Assembly (NCBI GenBank): GCA_021813875.1
Contig: JAKAJF010000042.1
Coordinates: 1 to 7,609 of the forward strand
Source of the DNA: a bacterium
GTDB lineage: Bacteria; Patescibacteriota; Patescibacteriia; Patescibacteriales; JAKAJF01
DNA: 7,609 nt
Reading direction: 5' to 3'
This document shows positions 1-5,482 of the stretch, piece by piece. The notes beneath the pieces were generated by a model that did no database searches, had not been told where the DNA came from, and worked only from the letters and a program-made list of their open reading frames with translations. Within the stretch, counting starts at the first letter, position 1. The number at the start of each line of letters is the position of its first letter. Both the position numbers and the translations under genes were made by a program.

Positions 1-152
1 CCTCCGCTCCAATCCGACTGGCTAAAGGCACCGCTGGCCGAATAAGCCGGCAGCGCCGAAAAAGATTGGCCGATCAAGAAGGCGAACAAGGCGAAACTGG
101 TTAATAATTTAAAGACTCCCGTCCTTGGAATTTTCTTCTGTCCTTGATTCAT
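1..152 (-). CDS. Secreted protein of unknown function, N-terminal fragment (runs off left edge)
   Basis: An open frame starts at ATG 152-150 and continues to the window edge, giving about 50 residues. The N-terminus is a clear Sec signal peptide. It has a basic n-region (MNQGQKKIPRTGVFK), a hydrophobic core (LLTSFALFAFLIGQSFSALP) and a likely signal peptidase I site after A-Y-S-A. The mature part begins S-G-A-F-S-Q-S-D-W-S-G-G. Short Ser/Gly/Trp stretches like this are, from memory, common at the start of large surface proteins in Patescibacteria, but the visible part is too short to assign a family. It has its own promoter at 185-213. The leader is AT-rich with no Shine-Dalgarno site. Secretion is well supported; function is unknown. 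Confidence 0.8.
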   Translation of the reverse strand, partial: MNQGQKKIPRTGVFKLLTSFALFAFLIGQSFSALPAYSASGAFSQSDWSG

Positions 153-184
153 AGTGAAAAAATTTAATAACTTTATTTATTAAA

Positions 185-213
185 ATTATAGCAAATTTAA
201 TAAAAACTGTCTC
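185..213 (-). promoter_or_regulatory. Promoter of the left-edge secreted-protein gene (extended -10)
   Basis: On the minus strand the -10 box is TATAAT (190-185), preceded by TGC to form an extended -10. After a 17-nt spacer the -35 box is GAGACA (213-208), four of six matches to TTGACA. Expected transcription start is near 178, leaving a leader of about 26 nt before the ATG. The core AAATTTGCTATAAT recurs almost exactly in the promoter at 2608-2636. Confidence 0.75.
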
Positions 214-248
214 GCGTCCGAAGCCGGAACTCTGCTTTCTGCCCCACC

Positions 249-289
249 AAAAAAAGAACACGCCCTTCTCGAGAGGGCGTGTTCTTTTT
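249..289 (-). terminator. Rho-independent terminator of the tRNA operon
   Basis: A nearly perfect inverted repeat pairs 251-267 with 273-289 around a 5-nt loop: 16 Watson-Crick pairs plus one G-U, with a GC-rich core (ACACGCCCT/AGGGCGTGT). On the minus strand the 3' arm ends in seven T (complement of A 249-255). It begins one nucleotide after the last base of tRNA-Lys, as expected for the end of the tRNA transcript. The plus strand also ends in five T, so the element could work in both directions. Confidence 0.92.
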
Positions 290-290
290 G

Positions 291-363
291 TGCGCCGTGC
301 TGGATTCGAACCAGCGACCGTTTGCTTAAGAGGCAACTGCTCTACCAGCTGAGCTAACGGCGC
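291..363 (-). tRNA. tRNA-Lys (anticodon CUU)
   Basis: A 73-base cloverleaf can be folded by eye. The acceptor stem is GCGCCGT/ACGGCGC with discriminator A. The D arm is GCTC/GAGC and the T arm is GCTGG-TTCGAAT-CCAGC. The anticodon loop CTCTTAA gives anticodon CTT, reading codon AAG. The variable loop is 5 nt. The outer pair of the anticodon stem (position 27-43) is a G-A mismatch. No CCA is encoded, because the terminator starts almost at once, so CCA must be added after transcription. It is co-transcribed with the tRNA-Met gene 19 nt upstream. Confidence 0.95.
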
Positions 364-382
364 AATCTTCTTATCTGACCGG

Positions 383-456
383 TAGCTGGGGTGAGGATTG
401 AACTCACGACCTTGGCGTTATGAGTGCCACGCTCTAACCAACTGAGCTACCCAGCC
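383..456 (-). tRNA. tRNA-Met, elongator (anticodon CAU)
   Basis: A 74-base cloverleaf: acceptor GGCTGGG/CCCAGCT with a G1-U72 wobble and discriminator A. The D arm is GCTC-AGTTGGTTA-GAGC, the anticodon loop CTCATAA (CAT), and the T arm GTGAG-TTCAATC-CTCAC. The 5' half closely resembles bacterial elongator tRNA-Met (GGCT..GTAGCTCAGTTGGTTAGAGC). The anticodon stem TGGCA/CGCCA lacks the three consecutive G-C pairs of an initiator and has an A31-C39 mismatch. CAT could also be a lysidine-modified tRNA-Ile, but the body fits Met better. The acceptor end is followed by CC then G, so CCA is incomplete in the DNA. Confidence 0.93.
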
Positions 457-468
457 AAAAACAATAAA

Positions 469-495
469 TGATGCAAATAAATGGTCCTTGCATCA
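469..495 (-). other. Leader hairpin between tRNA promoter and tRNA-Met
   Basis: TGATGCAA (495-488 on the minus strand) and TTGCATCA (476-469) form a perfect 8-bp inverted repeat around an 11-nt loop. It sits in the predicted 5' leader of the tRNA transcript, 12 nt before the first base of tRNA-Met. It has no T-tract, so it is not a terminator. It may be a processing site or may only insulate the tRNA fold. Confidence 0.5.
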
Positions 496-505
496 GTCTA
501 AAAGT

Positions 506-534
506 ATTATAGGATAATCCCTATTTTTTTTCAA
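506..534 (-). promoter_or_regulatory. Promoter of the tRNA-Met/tRNA-Lys operon
   Basis: On the minus strand TTGAAA (534-529) is a five-of-six -35 box, followed by an exact 17-nt spacer and a perfect TATAAT (511-506). There is no TGn extension, unlike the two other promoters in the window. Expected start is near 499, giving a leader of about 43 nt before tRNA-Met. Confidence 0.85.
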
Positions 535-545
535 GAGCTTATTTT

Positions 546-692
546 TCAATAATAAAAGCACCATTTTAAGAGTCCGATGGTGCTTTTGTTCCCCATGCTT
601 ATCTCACGAGTACTCATGAGATAGGAAAGAGAGGCTATGCTAAACCGCCAAACTTCTTTGTGAGTTGTTGGCTCATCATAGCCTTTTTCCAT
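546..692 (-). CDS. Possible small protein, 48 aa, unrecognised
   Basis: An ATG at 692-690 opens a 48-codon frame ending in TGA at 548-546. GGAAG lies 4 nt upstream of the ATG as a possible but closely spaced Shine-Dalgarno site. The protein starts MEKGYDEPTTHKEVWRF and ends GLLKWCFYY, with no signal peptide, membrane segment or family motif that I recognise. Against it: the frame runs through three inverted repeats, including the terminator-like hairpin, and no promoter is visible. A frame of this length is not rare by chance in 280 bases. It would be translated from the tail of the SpoIID transcript if at all. Confidence 0.2.
   Translation of the reverse strand: MEKGYDEPTTHKEVWRFSIASLSYLMSTREISMGNKSTIGLLKWCFYY
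554..587 (-). terminator. Terminator-like hairpin downstream of the SpoIID gene
   Basis: AAAAGCACCAT and ATGGTGCTTTT form an 11-bp perfect inverted repeat (554-564 with 577-587) around a 12-nt loop. On the minus strand the 3' arm ends in TTTT and continues ATTATTG, a broken T-tract. It lies just upstream of the tRNA promoter and would isolate that operon from readthrough. The stem is short of GC and the loop is large, so it is weaker than the terminator at 249-289. The symmetric T runs also allow action on the plus strand. Confidence 0.6.
600..623. repeat. Imperfect 24-bp palindrome
   Basis: The arms TATCTCA (600-606) and TGAGATA (617-623) flank the perfect inner palindrome GAGTACTC (608-615). 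Only the pair at 607/616 is mismatched, so 22 of 24 bases are symmetric. It may form an RNA hairpin with a tight loop or be a two-fold site for a dimeric DNA-binding protein. No gene start lies next to it: the nearest promoter, for the tRNA operon, is about 65 bases away. Confidence 0.55.
624..690 (-). ncRNA. Candidate structured RNA element (composite stem-loop)
   Basis: Read on the minus strand, nested complementary segments fold as follows. GGAAA pairs with TTTCC. After an internal loop (AA against TCTC), GGCTATG pairs with CATAGCC. After a second internal loop (ATGA against GGTTTAG), GCCA pairs with TGGC. Past a 2-nt bulge (AC), AACT pairs with AGTT around the loop CACAAAGA. In all, 20 pairs in four ordered helices over 67 nt is more than I expect by chance, but I match it to no known RNA family. 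No promoter is visible directly upstream, so it is more likely a 3' UTR structure of the SpoIID message than an independent RNA. The small ORF above overlaps it. Confidence 0.35.
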
Positions 693-773
693 TTCTTCCG
701 TAAAAAGAGAACTTCCTAAAATTTTGACAAAGAGCGGTCGGCGGTTCCTTCAAGAAGGCCGCAATATAATAAA

Positions 774-2570
774 TTAATTATATTCTTTCTTAAAATCGAT
801 GCCCCGATAAAAATATTTCAAGATGTCCTGCCAGCTCTTATTCTCGTCGGCCGCCATGATCAGGGCCGCCCGGGCGCTCATGCCCACGCCGTGGCCCCAG
901 AGAGTCTGGCCGGCGTCTTCGGGGATAGGGACGCTCACCAACCAAGGCTTGGCCGAGCCGCCCCAGACTTCCTGCCAATCCCGGCTACGGCCGTCGCTCC
1001 TTGAATAATAGGGGGTGACCACGATTTCGTTGTTATAAGCCATGACCATCCCTCTGGTCTCGTCGCTGGCTCGGGCCAATTTAGGCATGCGGATCTCCGA
1101 ATTATAGCCCCGGTAGACCTGGTCATAGACGGAATCGACATGGAAATGTTCGCTCGCGTGCTTGGTAGAGCCGTCGGGTACGCCGTTCTCGACGCCGCGG
1201 TTGTAATGGTACATGGCGTAGGTCCTGGCCGCGGTAATCAAAACTTTCTGGAATTCCTCCGGCGAAGCGTTCGAGGTTTCGGCCAGGCCTTTCAGATAAT
1301 CTTCGATCGGCAATTCATTGATGGCCCAATAATTTCCGGTCTGGGCGCTATAATGGAATTCCATGATATTACGGAAACGGTTGTCGTTCAAGGAAGAGTT
1401 CCAACCCGGACGATTGATAAAATCCGGCAGAGTGACGACCGCTCCTTTATTTCTGGGGACGAAACGGATGAAGTCGGAGGTATATTTGGTCGAACTATTG
1501 GTTGTGACATAATAGACCTTTTTGGAGAAATCGAAGCCAGTGATGATGACGGTATTAGGAGCCAGGCCGGAGAATAAGATATTTTGGCCGGCATAGATGT
1601 CAAAATATTGGTCGACCGTCACTCTCTGGGCGTCTTTGGTCTTGAAGATCCCCACCCTGATGGTCGGCTCCTGGCCGAGCGCGCCGTATTGGCTTTCGCC
1701 GTTGGTCTGATCATTCTCCTTCGAGTCGGTCTGACAGGCATCGTGATCATTCCCCGCAGCCGCGCCCACGGCAGCTATGCAGAAGGCCGGTTTAGCCGCG
1801 GTCGGAGCGGGAAGAGGGGCGGCCGGAACACTCGCGGCCGGGGCGGCCGGCTTATTCACGCTTACCGTGGCCGGCGCCTGGACCTTGTTCAGAGCGGCCT
1901 CATCCTTGAGCTTCACAAAAAGACGTACGGCCGTACCTAGGATCGGCTGGTTGTCTTTGACCAGCTGGAAGCCTTCTTGGATGTCTCCGTTCAGGCCGCT
2001 GGGAGCTTTCAGGGAAACGGACAGGGAGGCGGTCCGCCCAGGGGCGATATCTTTGCCCAAGGCCGCCGGACGATAATAATTGAGCCAATTATCCCCCTTA
2101 AATTTGGAGAAGCTCCTTAAAAAGGGGCCTGTCTCTAAAAAAACTTTGTCCTTTCTCCAAATTTGGCTGCCGGTATTCTTGATAGTGATGGTGATGCTGG
2201 TCTCTTGGCCCGCGGCCAAGGCGAGATAAACGGTCGGGTTGGTGACTTGGCCTTGAAAGTCCAAAGCGGCGGCTTCGGCGGCTTCGGCGCCCAGGAGGTT
2301 GTTTCCTCTGATCCGAGGACGGGGCTCTTGGCTTTCTAGGCGATAGATCTTTACTCCCCTGGCCTTGTCCATCTTGGCCAAGGTCGACTGATAGATCATG
2401 CTCAATCCCTGGGCGCAAGCTACTACAACAAAAAAAGCAATGGACAAACTTAGAAGGAGTCCAGACCAGCTGAACTCTTGCTCCATTGCTTTCTTTTTGA
2501 CGATGTTGTAAGACCTCCAGCTAATGCGGCCCAAATCAAAAGCATTAGCGGCGGTATTGGCGCGAAACAT
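774..2570 (-). CDS. Membrane-anchored SpoIID-domain peptidoglycan lytic transglycosylase with N-terminal Ig-like domain
   Basis: A 598-residue protein likely to cut peptidoglycan glycan strands outside the cell membrane. Basic residues (VKKKA) precede a membrane segment at about 34-56, so the bulk is extracytoplasmic. Residues 105-222 resemble the NBR1-like Ig fold (IKNTGSQIW, then a beta-rich stretch). A Pro/Ala-rich linker (about 230-262) leads to an Asp/Asn/Gln-rich patch. The SpoIID domain spans about 300-590: ELPIEDYLKGLAETS with E431 as likely catalytic acid, ITAARTYAMYH, YDQVYRGY, and the hallmark GHGVGMSARAAL (559-570). The cysteines reported as zinc ligands in clostridial SpoIID are not evident here. 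The ATG at 2570 is preferred because the promoter at 2608-2636 places it 31 nt into the message, although no Shine-Dalgarno is visible. Met29 (2486) is the alternative. A sporulation role is unlikely; cell-wall remodelling or separation is my inference. Confidence 0.88.
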   Translation of the reverse strand: MFRANTAANAFDLGRISWRSYNIVKKKAMEQEFSWSGLLLSLSIAFFVVVACAQGLSMIYQSTLAKMDKARGVKIYRLESQEPRPRIRGNNLLGAEAAEAAALDFQGQVTNPTVYLALAAGQETSITITIKNTGSQIWRKDKVFLETGPFLRSFSKFKGDNWLNYYRPAALGKDIAPGRTASLSVSLKAPSGLNGDIQEGFQLVKDNQPILGTAVRLFVKLKDEAALNKVQAPATVSVNKPAAPAASVPAAPLPAPTAAKPAFCIAAVGAAAGNDHDACQTDSKENDQTNGESQYGALGQEPTIRVGIFKTKDAQRVTVDQYFDIYAGQNILFSGLAPNTVIITGFDFSKKVYYVTTNSSTKYTSDFIRFVPRNKGAVVTLPDFINRPGWNSSLNDNRFRNIMEFHYSAQTGNYWAINELPIEDYLKGLAETSNASPEEFQKVLITAARTYAMYHYNRGVENGVPDGSTKHASEHFHVDSVYDQVYRGYNSEIRMPKLARASDETRGMVMAYNNEIVVTPYYSRSDGRSRDWQEVWGGSAKPWLVSVPIPEDAGQTLWGHGVGMSARAALIMAADENKSWQDILKYFYRGIDFKKEYN

Positions 2571-2600
2571 TTTTTTATTTTTGTTTTTATTTTTATTTTA
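2571..2600 (-). repeat. Hexamer-periodic A-rich 5' leader of the SpoIID gene
   Basis: On the minus strand the leader between the predicted start of transcription and the ATG consists of six-base units: one degenerate unit, then AAAAAT, AAAAAC, AAAAAT and AAAAAA. It has one C, no G and no Shine-Dalgarno motif. It is unstructured by composition, so initiation probably relies on an accessible A-rich leader rather than 16S pairing. Slippage in such repeats could vary the leader length. Confidence 0.7.
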
Positions 2601-2607
2601 TATCTCC

Positions 2608-2636
2608 ATTGTAGCAAATTTCATCCCTTCTGTCAA
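2608..2636 (-). promoter_or_regulatory. Promoter of the SpoIID gene (consensus -35, extended -10)
   Basis: On the minus strand a perfect TTGACA (2636-2631), a 17-nt spacer ending TGC, and TACAAT (2613-2608) form a strong extended -10 promoter. The TGA stop codon of glgA (2635-2633) lies inside the -35 box, so the promoter is embedded at the gene boundary. Expected start is near 2601. It shares GACAG and AAATTTGCTAYAAT in register with the promoter at 185-213. Confidence 0.88.
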
Positions 2637-4069
2637 TGAAACCGTCCATTTCTTATCAATTTTTGGTATAATTTCAAGTAAATTTTAGCGCTTTCCGTCC
2701 AGGAAAAATCTTTTCTCATGCCCGCGGCCCGGAGACCTTTCCACAGCCGGGGACGATGATAAAAGCTATCTATGGCCGTGGCAAGAGCGTGGTATAGGGC
2801 CTTGGCCCGGAACTCTTTAAAGGCAAACCCTGTCTTCCTGTCGACGGTGTCGGCCAGCCCGCCGGTCGATCTAACTACCGGCACGGTTCCGTAACGCATG
2901 GCGATCATCTGCCCCAAGCCGCAGGGCTCGAAACGCGAAGGCATGAGGAAAATGTCGGAACCAGCGTATATCTTGTGGGCCAGACCTTCATCAAAACCGA
3001 ACCTGGCGGCTACCTTGTCCGGGTATTTCTTGGCCAACTTCTTGAGACGATTCTCATATTCTTTCTCGCCGGCGCCTAAAAAGATGAATTGGCAATCAAG
3101 ATCGGCAAAATCATCGGTGATCAGCTCGAGGCCTTTCTGCCAAACCAGGCGCGAGACCAAAGAAACCACGGCCACCCGCGCGTCTTGCGGCAGGCCGAAG
3201 CGCCGTTGGAGTTCAAGCTTATTGTCTATTTTGGATCCAAGATCAGGCGCGGAAAATTTCTTCTTAAGGAAAGGGTCGTTGGCCGGATCGAAAAAATCCG
3301 TGTCGAGCCCGTTCAAGATGCCCCGAAGATCCTTTCTTCGGGCGGCTAAAACTCCTTCCAGGCCCACTCCCTGTTCCGGGGTCAGGATCTCGCGGGCGTA
3401 AGTAGGGCTGACGGTAGTGATAAAATCCGAGTTAAGAACCCCCCGGGCCATAAAATCCTGGCTGATCTGCGGGGGAAAACCGCTAAGGACGGCCAAATTT
3501 TCCCTCTTGAAGAATCGACCGTCCATCAAGCCTTGGTTGGCAAGATTATGAATCGTAAAAACGGTCTTGATCCTAATTCCGCTCCTCTTCAAATAATCCG
3601 GCACCAGGGCCGTATGCCAATCATGGAAATGGAGGATGTCGGGCTTAAAATCCAACTTTTCGAGGGCGGCCACCGCCGCCTTGTCAAAAAAGGCGAAGCG
3701 CCTGATGTCGTCCTGCCCGCGCGTGTATTTCTTACCCTTGGCCAGCCGCCCGCCCGCATAGATCTCCTTGCCGCGAAAATAAGGATGCTTGACCAGATAG
3801 ACAGTCGTTCTCGAACCGGGCAAGACTGTCCGCCAGAGACTCGCCTTCTCTTTCCGGCCGCCCTCGGCCACCTCGAAAGAGAAGACTTTAGAAATCTTTT
3901 GTTTCCGCGGAGAGACAAGGCCGTAGAAGGGCAGCATTATCCTCGTATCCACGCCTAAAGCGCCCAGGGCGGCTGGCAGGGCGCCGACGACGTCTCCCAG
4001 GCCGCCGACCTTCACCAGGGGAGAGGCTTCGGCGGCGAGCATTAATATTTTTATTTTTCTCCTATCCAT
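2633..4069 (-). CDS. glgA: Glycogen synthase (ADP/UDP-glucose alpha-1,4-glucan synthase, GT5)
   Basis: Elongates alpha-1,4-glucan from a nucleotide sugar (normally ADP-glucose) in the cytoplasm. The 478-residue length is typical of bacterial GlgA. Visible motifs, in order: KVGGLGDV (20-27), the sugar-nucleotide loop; HFHDWHT (147-153); NGLDTDFFDP (253-262); SRLVWQKGL (307-315), with the phosphate-binding Arg and Lys; the retaining-transferase Glu motif EPCGLGQMIAMRYG (381-394); STGGLADTV (401-409); and FSWTESA near the end. Both Rossmann domains are complete. The start at 4069 keeps the first beta strand (KIKILMLAAEASP); the next ATG, at 4042, would delete it. It overlaps the upstream kinase gene by 19 nt, so translation is probably coupled. 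No terminator follows, so readthrough into the SpoIID gene is likely. Confidence 0.97.
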   Translation of the reverse strand: MDRRKIKILMLAAEASPLVKVGGLGDVVGALPAALGALGVDTRIMLPFYGLVSPRKQKISKVFSFEVAEGGRKEKASLWRTVLPGSRTTVYLVKHPYFRGKEIYAGGRLAKGKKYTRGQDDIRRFAFFDKAAVAALEKLDFKPDILHFHDWHTALVPDYLKRSGIRIKTVFTIHNLANQGLMDGRFFKRENLAVLSGFPPQISQDFMARGVLNSDFITTVSPTYAREILTPEQGVGLEGVLAARRKDLRGILNGLDTDFFDPANDPFLKKKFSAPDLGSKIDNKLELQRRFGLPQDARVAVVSLVSRLVWQKGLELITDDFADLDCQFIFLGAGEKEYENRLKKLAKKYPDKVAARFGFDEGLAHKIYAGSDIFLMPSRFEPCGLGQMIAMRYGTVPVVRSTGGLADTVDRKTGFAFKEFRAKALYHALATAIDSFYHRPRLWKGLRAAGMRKDFSWTESAKIYLKLYQKLIRNGRFH

Positions 4070-4620
4070 TTTAAGATTTTCTCGACCAATTTTTGATCAG
4101 GCAATTTTTCAGTCTCAATGATAAGATGAGGCAGGCTCGTCTTGCCGATCTCCTTCAGATATTCGCTCTGCTGGGCCAGATACCATTCCGGATCACGGAG
4201 GATCCGCTCATAATGAGGATACAGGCCGAGGCGATCCTTAATCCTTCTCTCAAGCTCGTTTCTGTCGGGCGGAAGGAGGACAAGGATGATTTTGAAATTC
4301 AAGCTTTTCAAAAATTCTTCTTCTTCGCGGAAATCGACCTCGACCTGCCAATGCAGGCGGTTATAGATGATGTCGGAAAGATGGAATTTTTCCAAAATCA
4401 GATTGGAACCTTCCAGAGTCTTCAAGATTTTGAGGTAATCCCTTACGACCGCCTTCCCGTTTTCAGTCCCATAGACTCCGACGTCGCAATTGAACCAATG
4501 ACAGCCGTCCAAGATGACTTTGTTGCGGTTATATCTGGGCTCCAAATAATCATAGACCTGGGACATCAGCCAGCTCTTCCCGGACAATTCCGCCCCCTCG
4601 AAGATGAGATGATGAGCCAT
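4051..4620 (-). CDS. P-loop kinase, thymidylate/deoxynucleoside kinase-like, substrate unknown
   Basis: A 189-residue protein with an N-terminal Walker A, GAELSGKS (9-16), directly after a beta strand (HLIFE). LILEKFHLSD (74-83) sits where thymidylate kinase-like enzymes carry their Asp/Arg substrate motif. PPDRNELERRIKDR (117-130) resembles a lid with several Arg, and HLIIET is a late strand. The size fits the TMPK/dNK group, but canonical TMPK signatures are not all present. A housekeeping thymidylate kinase is therefore not assured, and the target could be a nucleoside, nucleotide or other small molecule. ATG 4620 is chosen because it lies 1 nt after the upstream stop and yields the usual short N-terminus before the P-loop. 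A TTG at 4641 would add seven residues and overlap the upstream gene. It overlaps glgA by 19 nt. Confidence 0.8.
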   Translation of the reverse strand: MAHHLIFEGAELSGKSWLMSQVYDYLEPRYNRNKVILDGCHWFNCDVGVYGTENGKAVVRDYLKILKTLEGSNLILEKFHLSDIIYNRLHWQVEVDFREEEEFLKSLNFKIILVLLPPDRNELERRIKDRLGLYPHYERILRDPEWYLAQQSEYLKEIGKTSLPHLIIETEKLPDQKLVEKILKWIGEK

Positions 4621-4621
4621 A

Positions 4622-5482
4622 TTACCCGATGACTTCTTCAATGCCTTTCAGATGGGCCGAATCTATTTGGAAATAATCCAATGAATCGCGGATCGGCTGA
4701 TTGCCCTCGAATTTGTGAAAGTCAGAACCGCCGGTCATCATAAACCCCAGCTCCTCGGCCATAAATTGCGCGTACATGACGGCGCCGATGGAATGGTGGG
4801 GCGACAAGACCTCCATGCCGTCAAGACCGAGCTTTTTCAAGCTCGATAAGAAATTTTTCTGGAGCTGGTTGTATTTGCCGGGATGGTTCAGAATCAGCTG
4901 CCCTCCGATCTTCTTCCTTAAACGGACGATCCTTTCAATGTTGACATAGGTTTCGAACAGGCGGCCGATCTCGGGATTGTAAAAATAAGCGGTGATAATC
5001 TCTTCTTCGCGCGGTTTCTTGGAATGGAGCTCCCGTTGGATCTTCTTGCGGTTAAAAGGATTTTTCAAAATATCGTCCACAAGATGATTGATGGCCACGT
5101 AATGATTATATCTATCTAAAATTTTATTGATATCAATCCTGAAGCCGCGGCCGTTGAGCTTCTTCAAGATCGTCCTTATTCTCGCCTTCCGGCGGACCTG
5201 GGTATTTCTCAAGAGTTCGTGGAGCTCGGGGCTCTTTTCGTCGAAATTGAACCATAGCAGGTTGAATTTCCGGCTGCGGAGCTTGACATAAAGCTCCATG
5301 CCGACGATGGGCCTGATGCCGCGCTTTAGGCAGGCCTGCCTGAATTCAGCCAGACCGGCGACCGTGTTATGGTCGGTCAGGGCGGCCACCTTGACGCCGT
5401 GCCCATGGATGAAATCCACCAATTCCCGCGGCGCCAGATAGCCGTCCGAATAGGTGGAATGGAGTTGAAGATCGATACGCAT
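4622..5482 (-). CDS. PHP-domain metal-dependent phosphoesterase
   Basis: A 286-residue cytoplasmic protein with the ordered metal-binding motifs of the PHP superfamily: DLQLHSTYSDG (4-14), TDHNT (36-40), GMEL (61-64), NHPGKY (199-204) and GGSDFH (251-256). The length and the inserted helical region (about 85-195) match stand-alone PHP phosphatases such as the RNase AM/YciV and nucleoside 3',5'-bisphosphate phosphatase group rather than DNA polymerase III. The first His of the usual H-x-H motif is Gln6, so one metal ligand may differ. The remaining ligands appear intact and activity is likely. Its ATG follows the upstream stop directly (TAAATG), and the next gene starts 1 nt after its TAA, so it is in the middle of an operon. 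The substrate is unknown; the glucan context is suggestive only. Confidence 0.9.
   Translation of the reverse strand: MRIDLQLHSTYSDGYLAPRELVDFIHGHGVKVAALTDHNTVAGLAEFRQACLKRGIRPIVGMELYVKLRSRKFNLLWFNFDEKSPELHELLRNTQVRRKARIRTILKKLNGRGFRIDINKILDRYNHYVAINHLVDDILKNPFNRKKIQRELHSKKPREEEIITAYFYNPEIGRLFETYVNIERIVRLRKKIGGQLILNHPGKYNQLQKNFLSSLKKLGLDGMEVLSPHHSIGAVMYAQFMAEELGFMMTGGSDFHKFEGNQPIRDSLDYFQIDSAHLKGIEEVIG

Noticed and set aside
109..336. 75-codon minus-strand ORF through the tRNA-Lys terminator
   Set aside because: It runs through tRNA-Lys, its terminator and the promoter of the left-edge gene, all of which explain the sequence better.
514..525. Imperfect inverted repeat in the spacer of the tRNA promoter (AGGGATTATCCT) as an operator
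   Set aside because: The arms are only about five pairs including a wobble, which is too weak to call over chance in AT-rich spacer DNA.
741..762. Hairpin GCGG(TT)CCTT/AAGGCCGC just after the SpoIID stop as a terminator
   Set aside because: The stem has a 2-nt bulge, and on the minus strand it is followed by CGACCGCTC rather than a T-tract, so intrinsic termination is not supported.
724..770. Plus-strand promoter TTGACA (724-729) with TATAAT (765-770)
   Set aside because: The spacer is 35 nt, about twice the working distance, and no plus-strand gene follows. The minus-strand SpoIID gene ends here.
4093..4632. 179-codon plus-strand ORF opposite the P-loop kinase gene
   Set aside because: The opposite strand encodes a Walker A kinase in an operon. 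This frame has no recognisable feature and would be a lone plus-strand gene.
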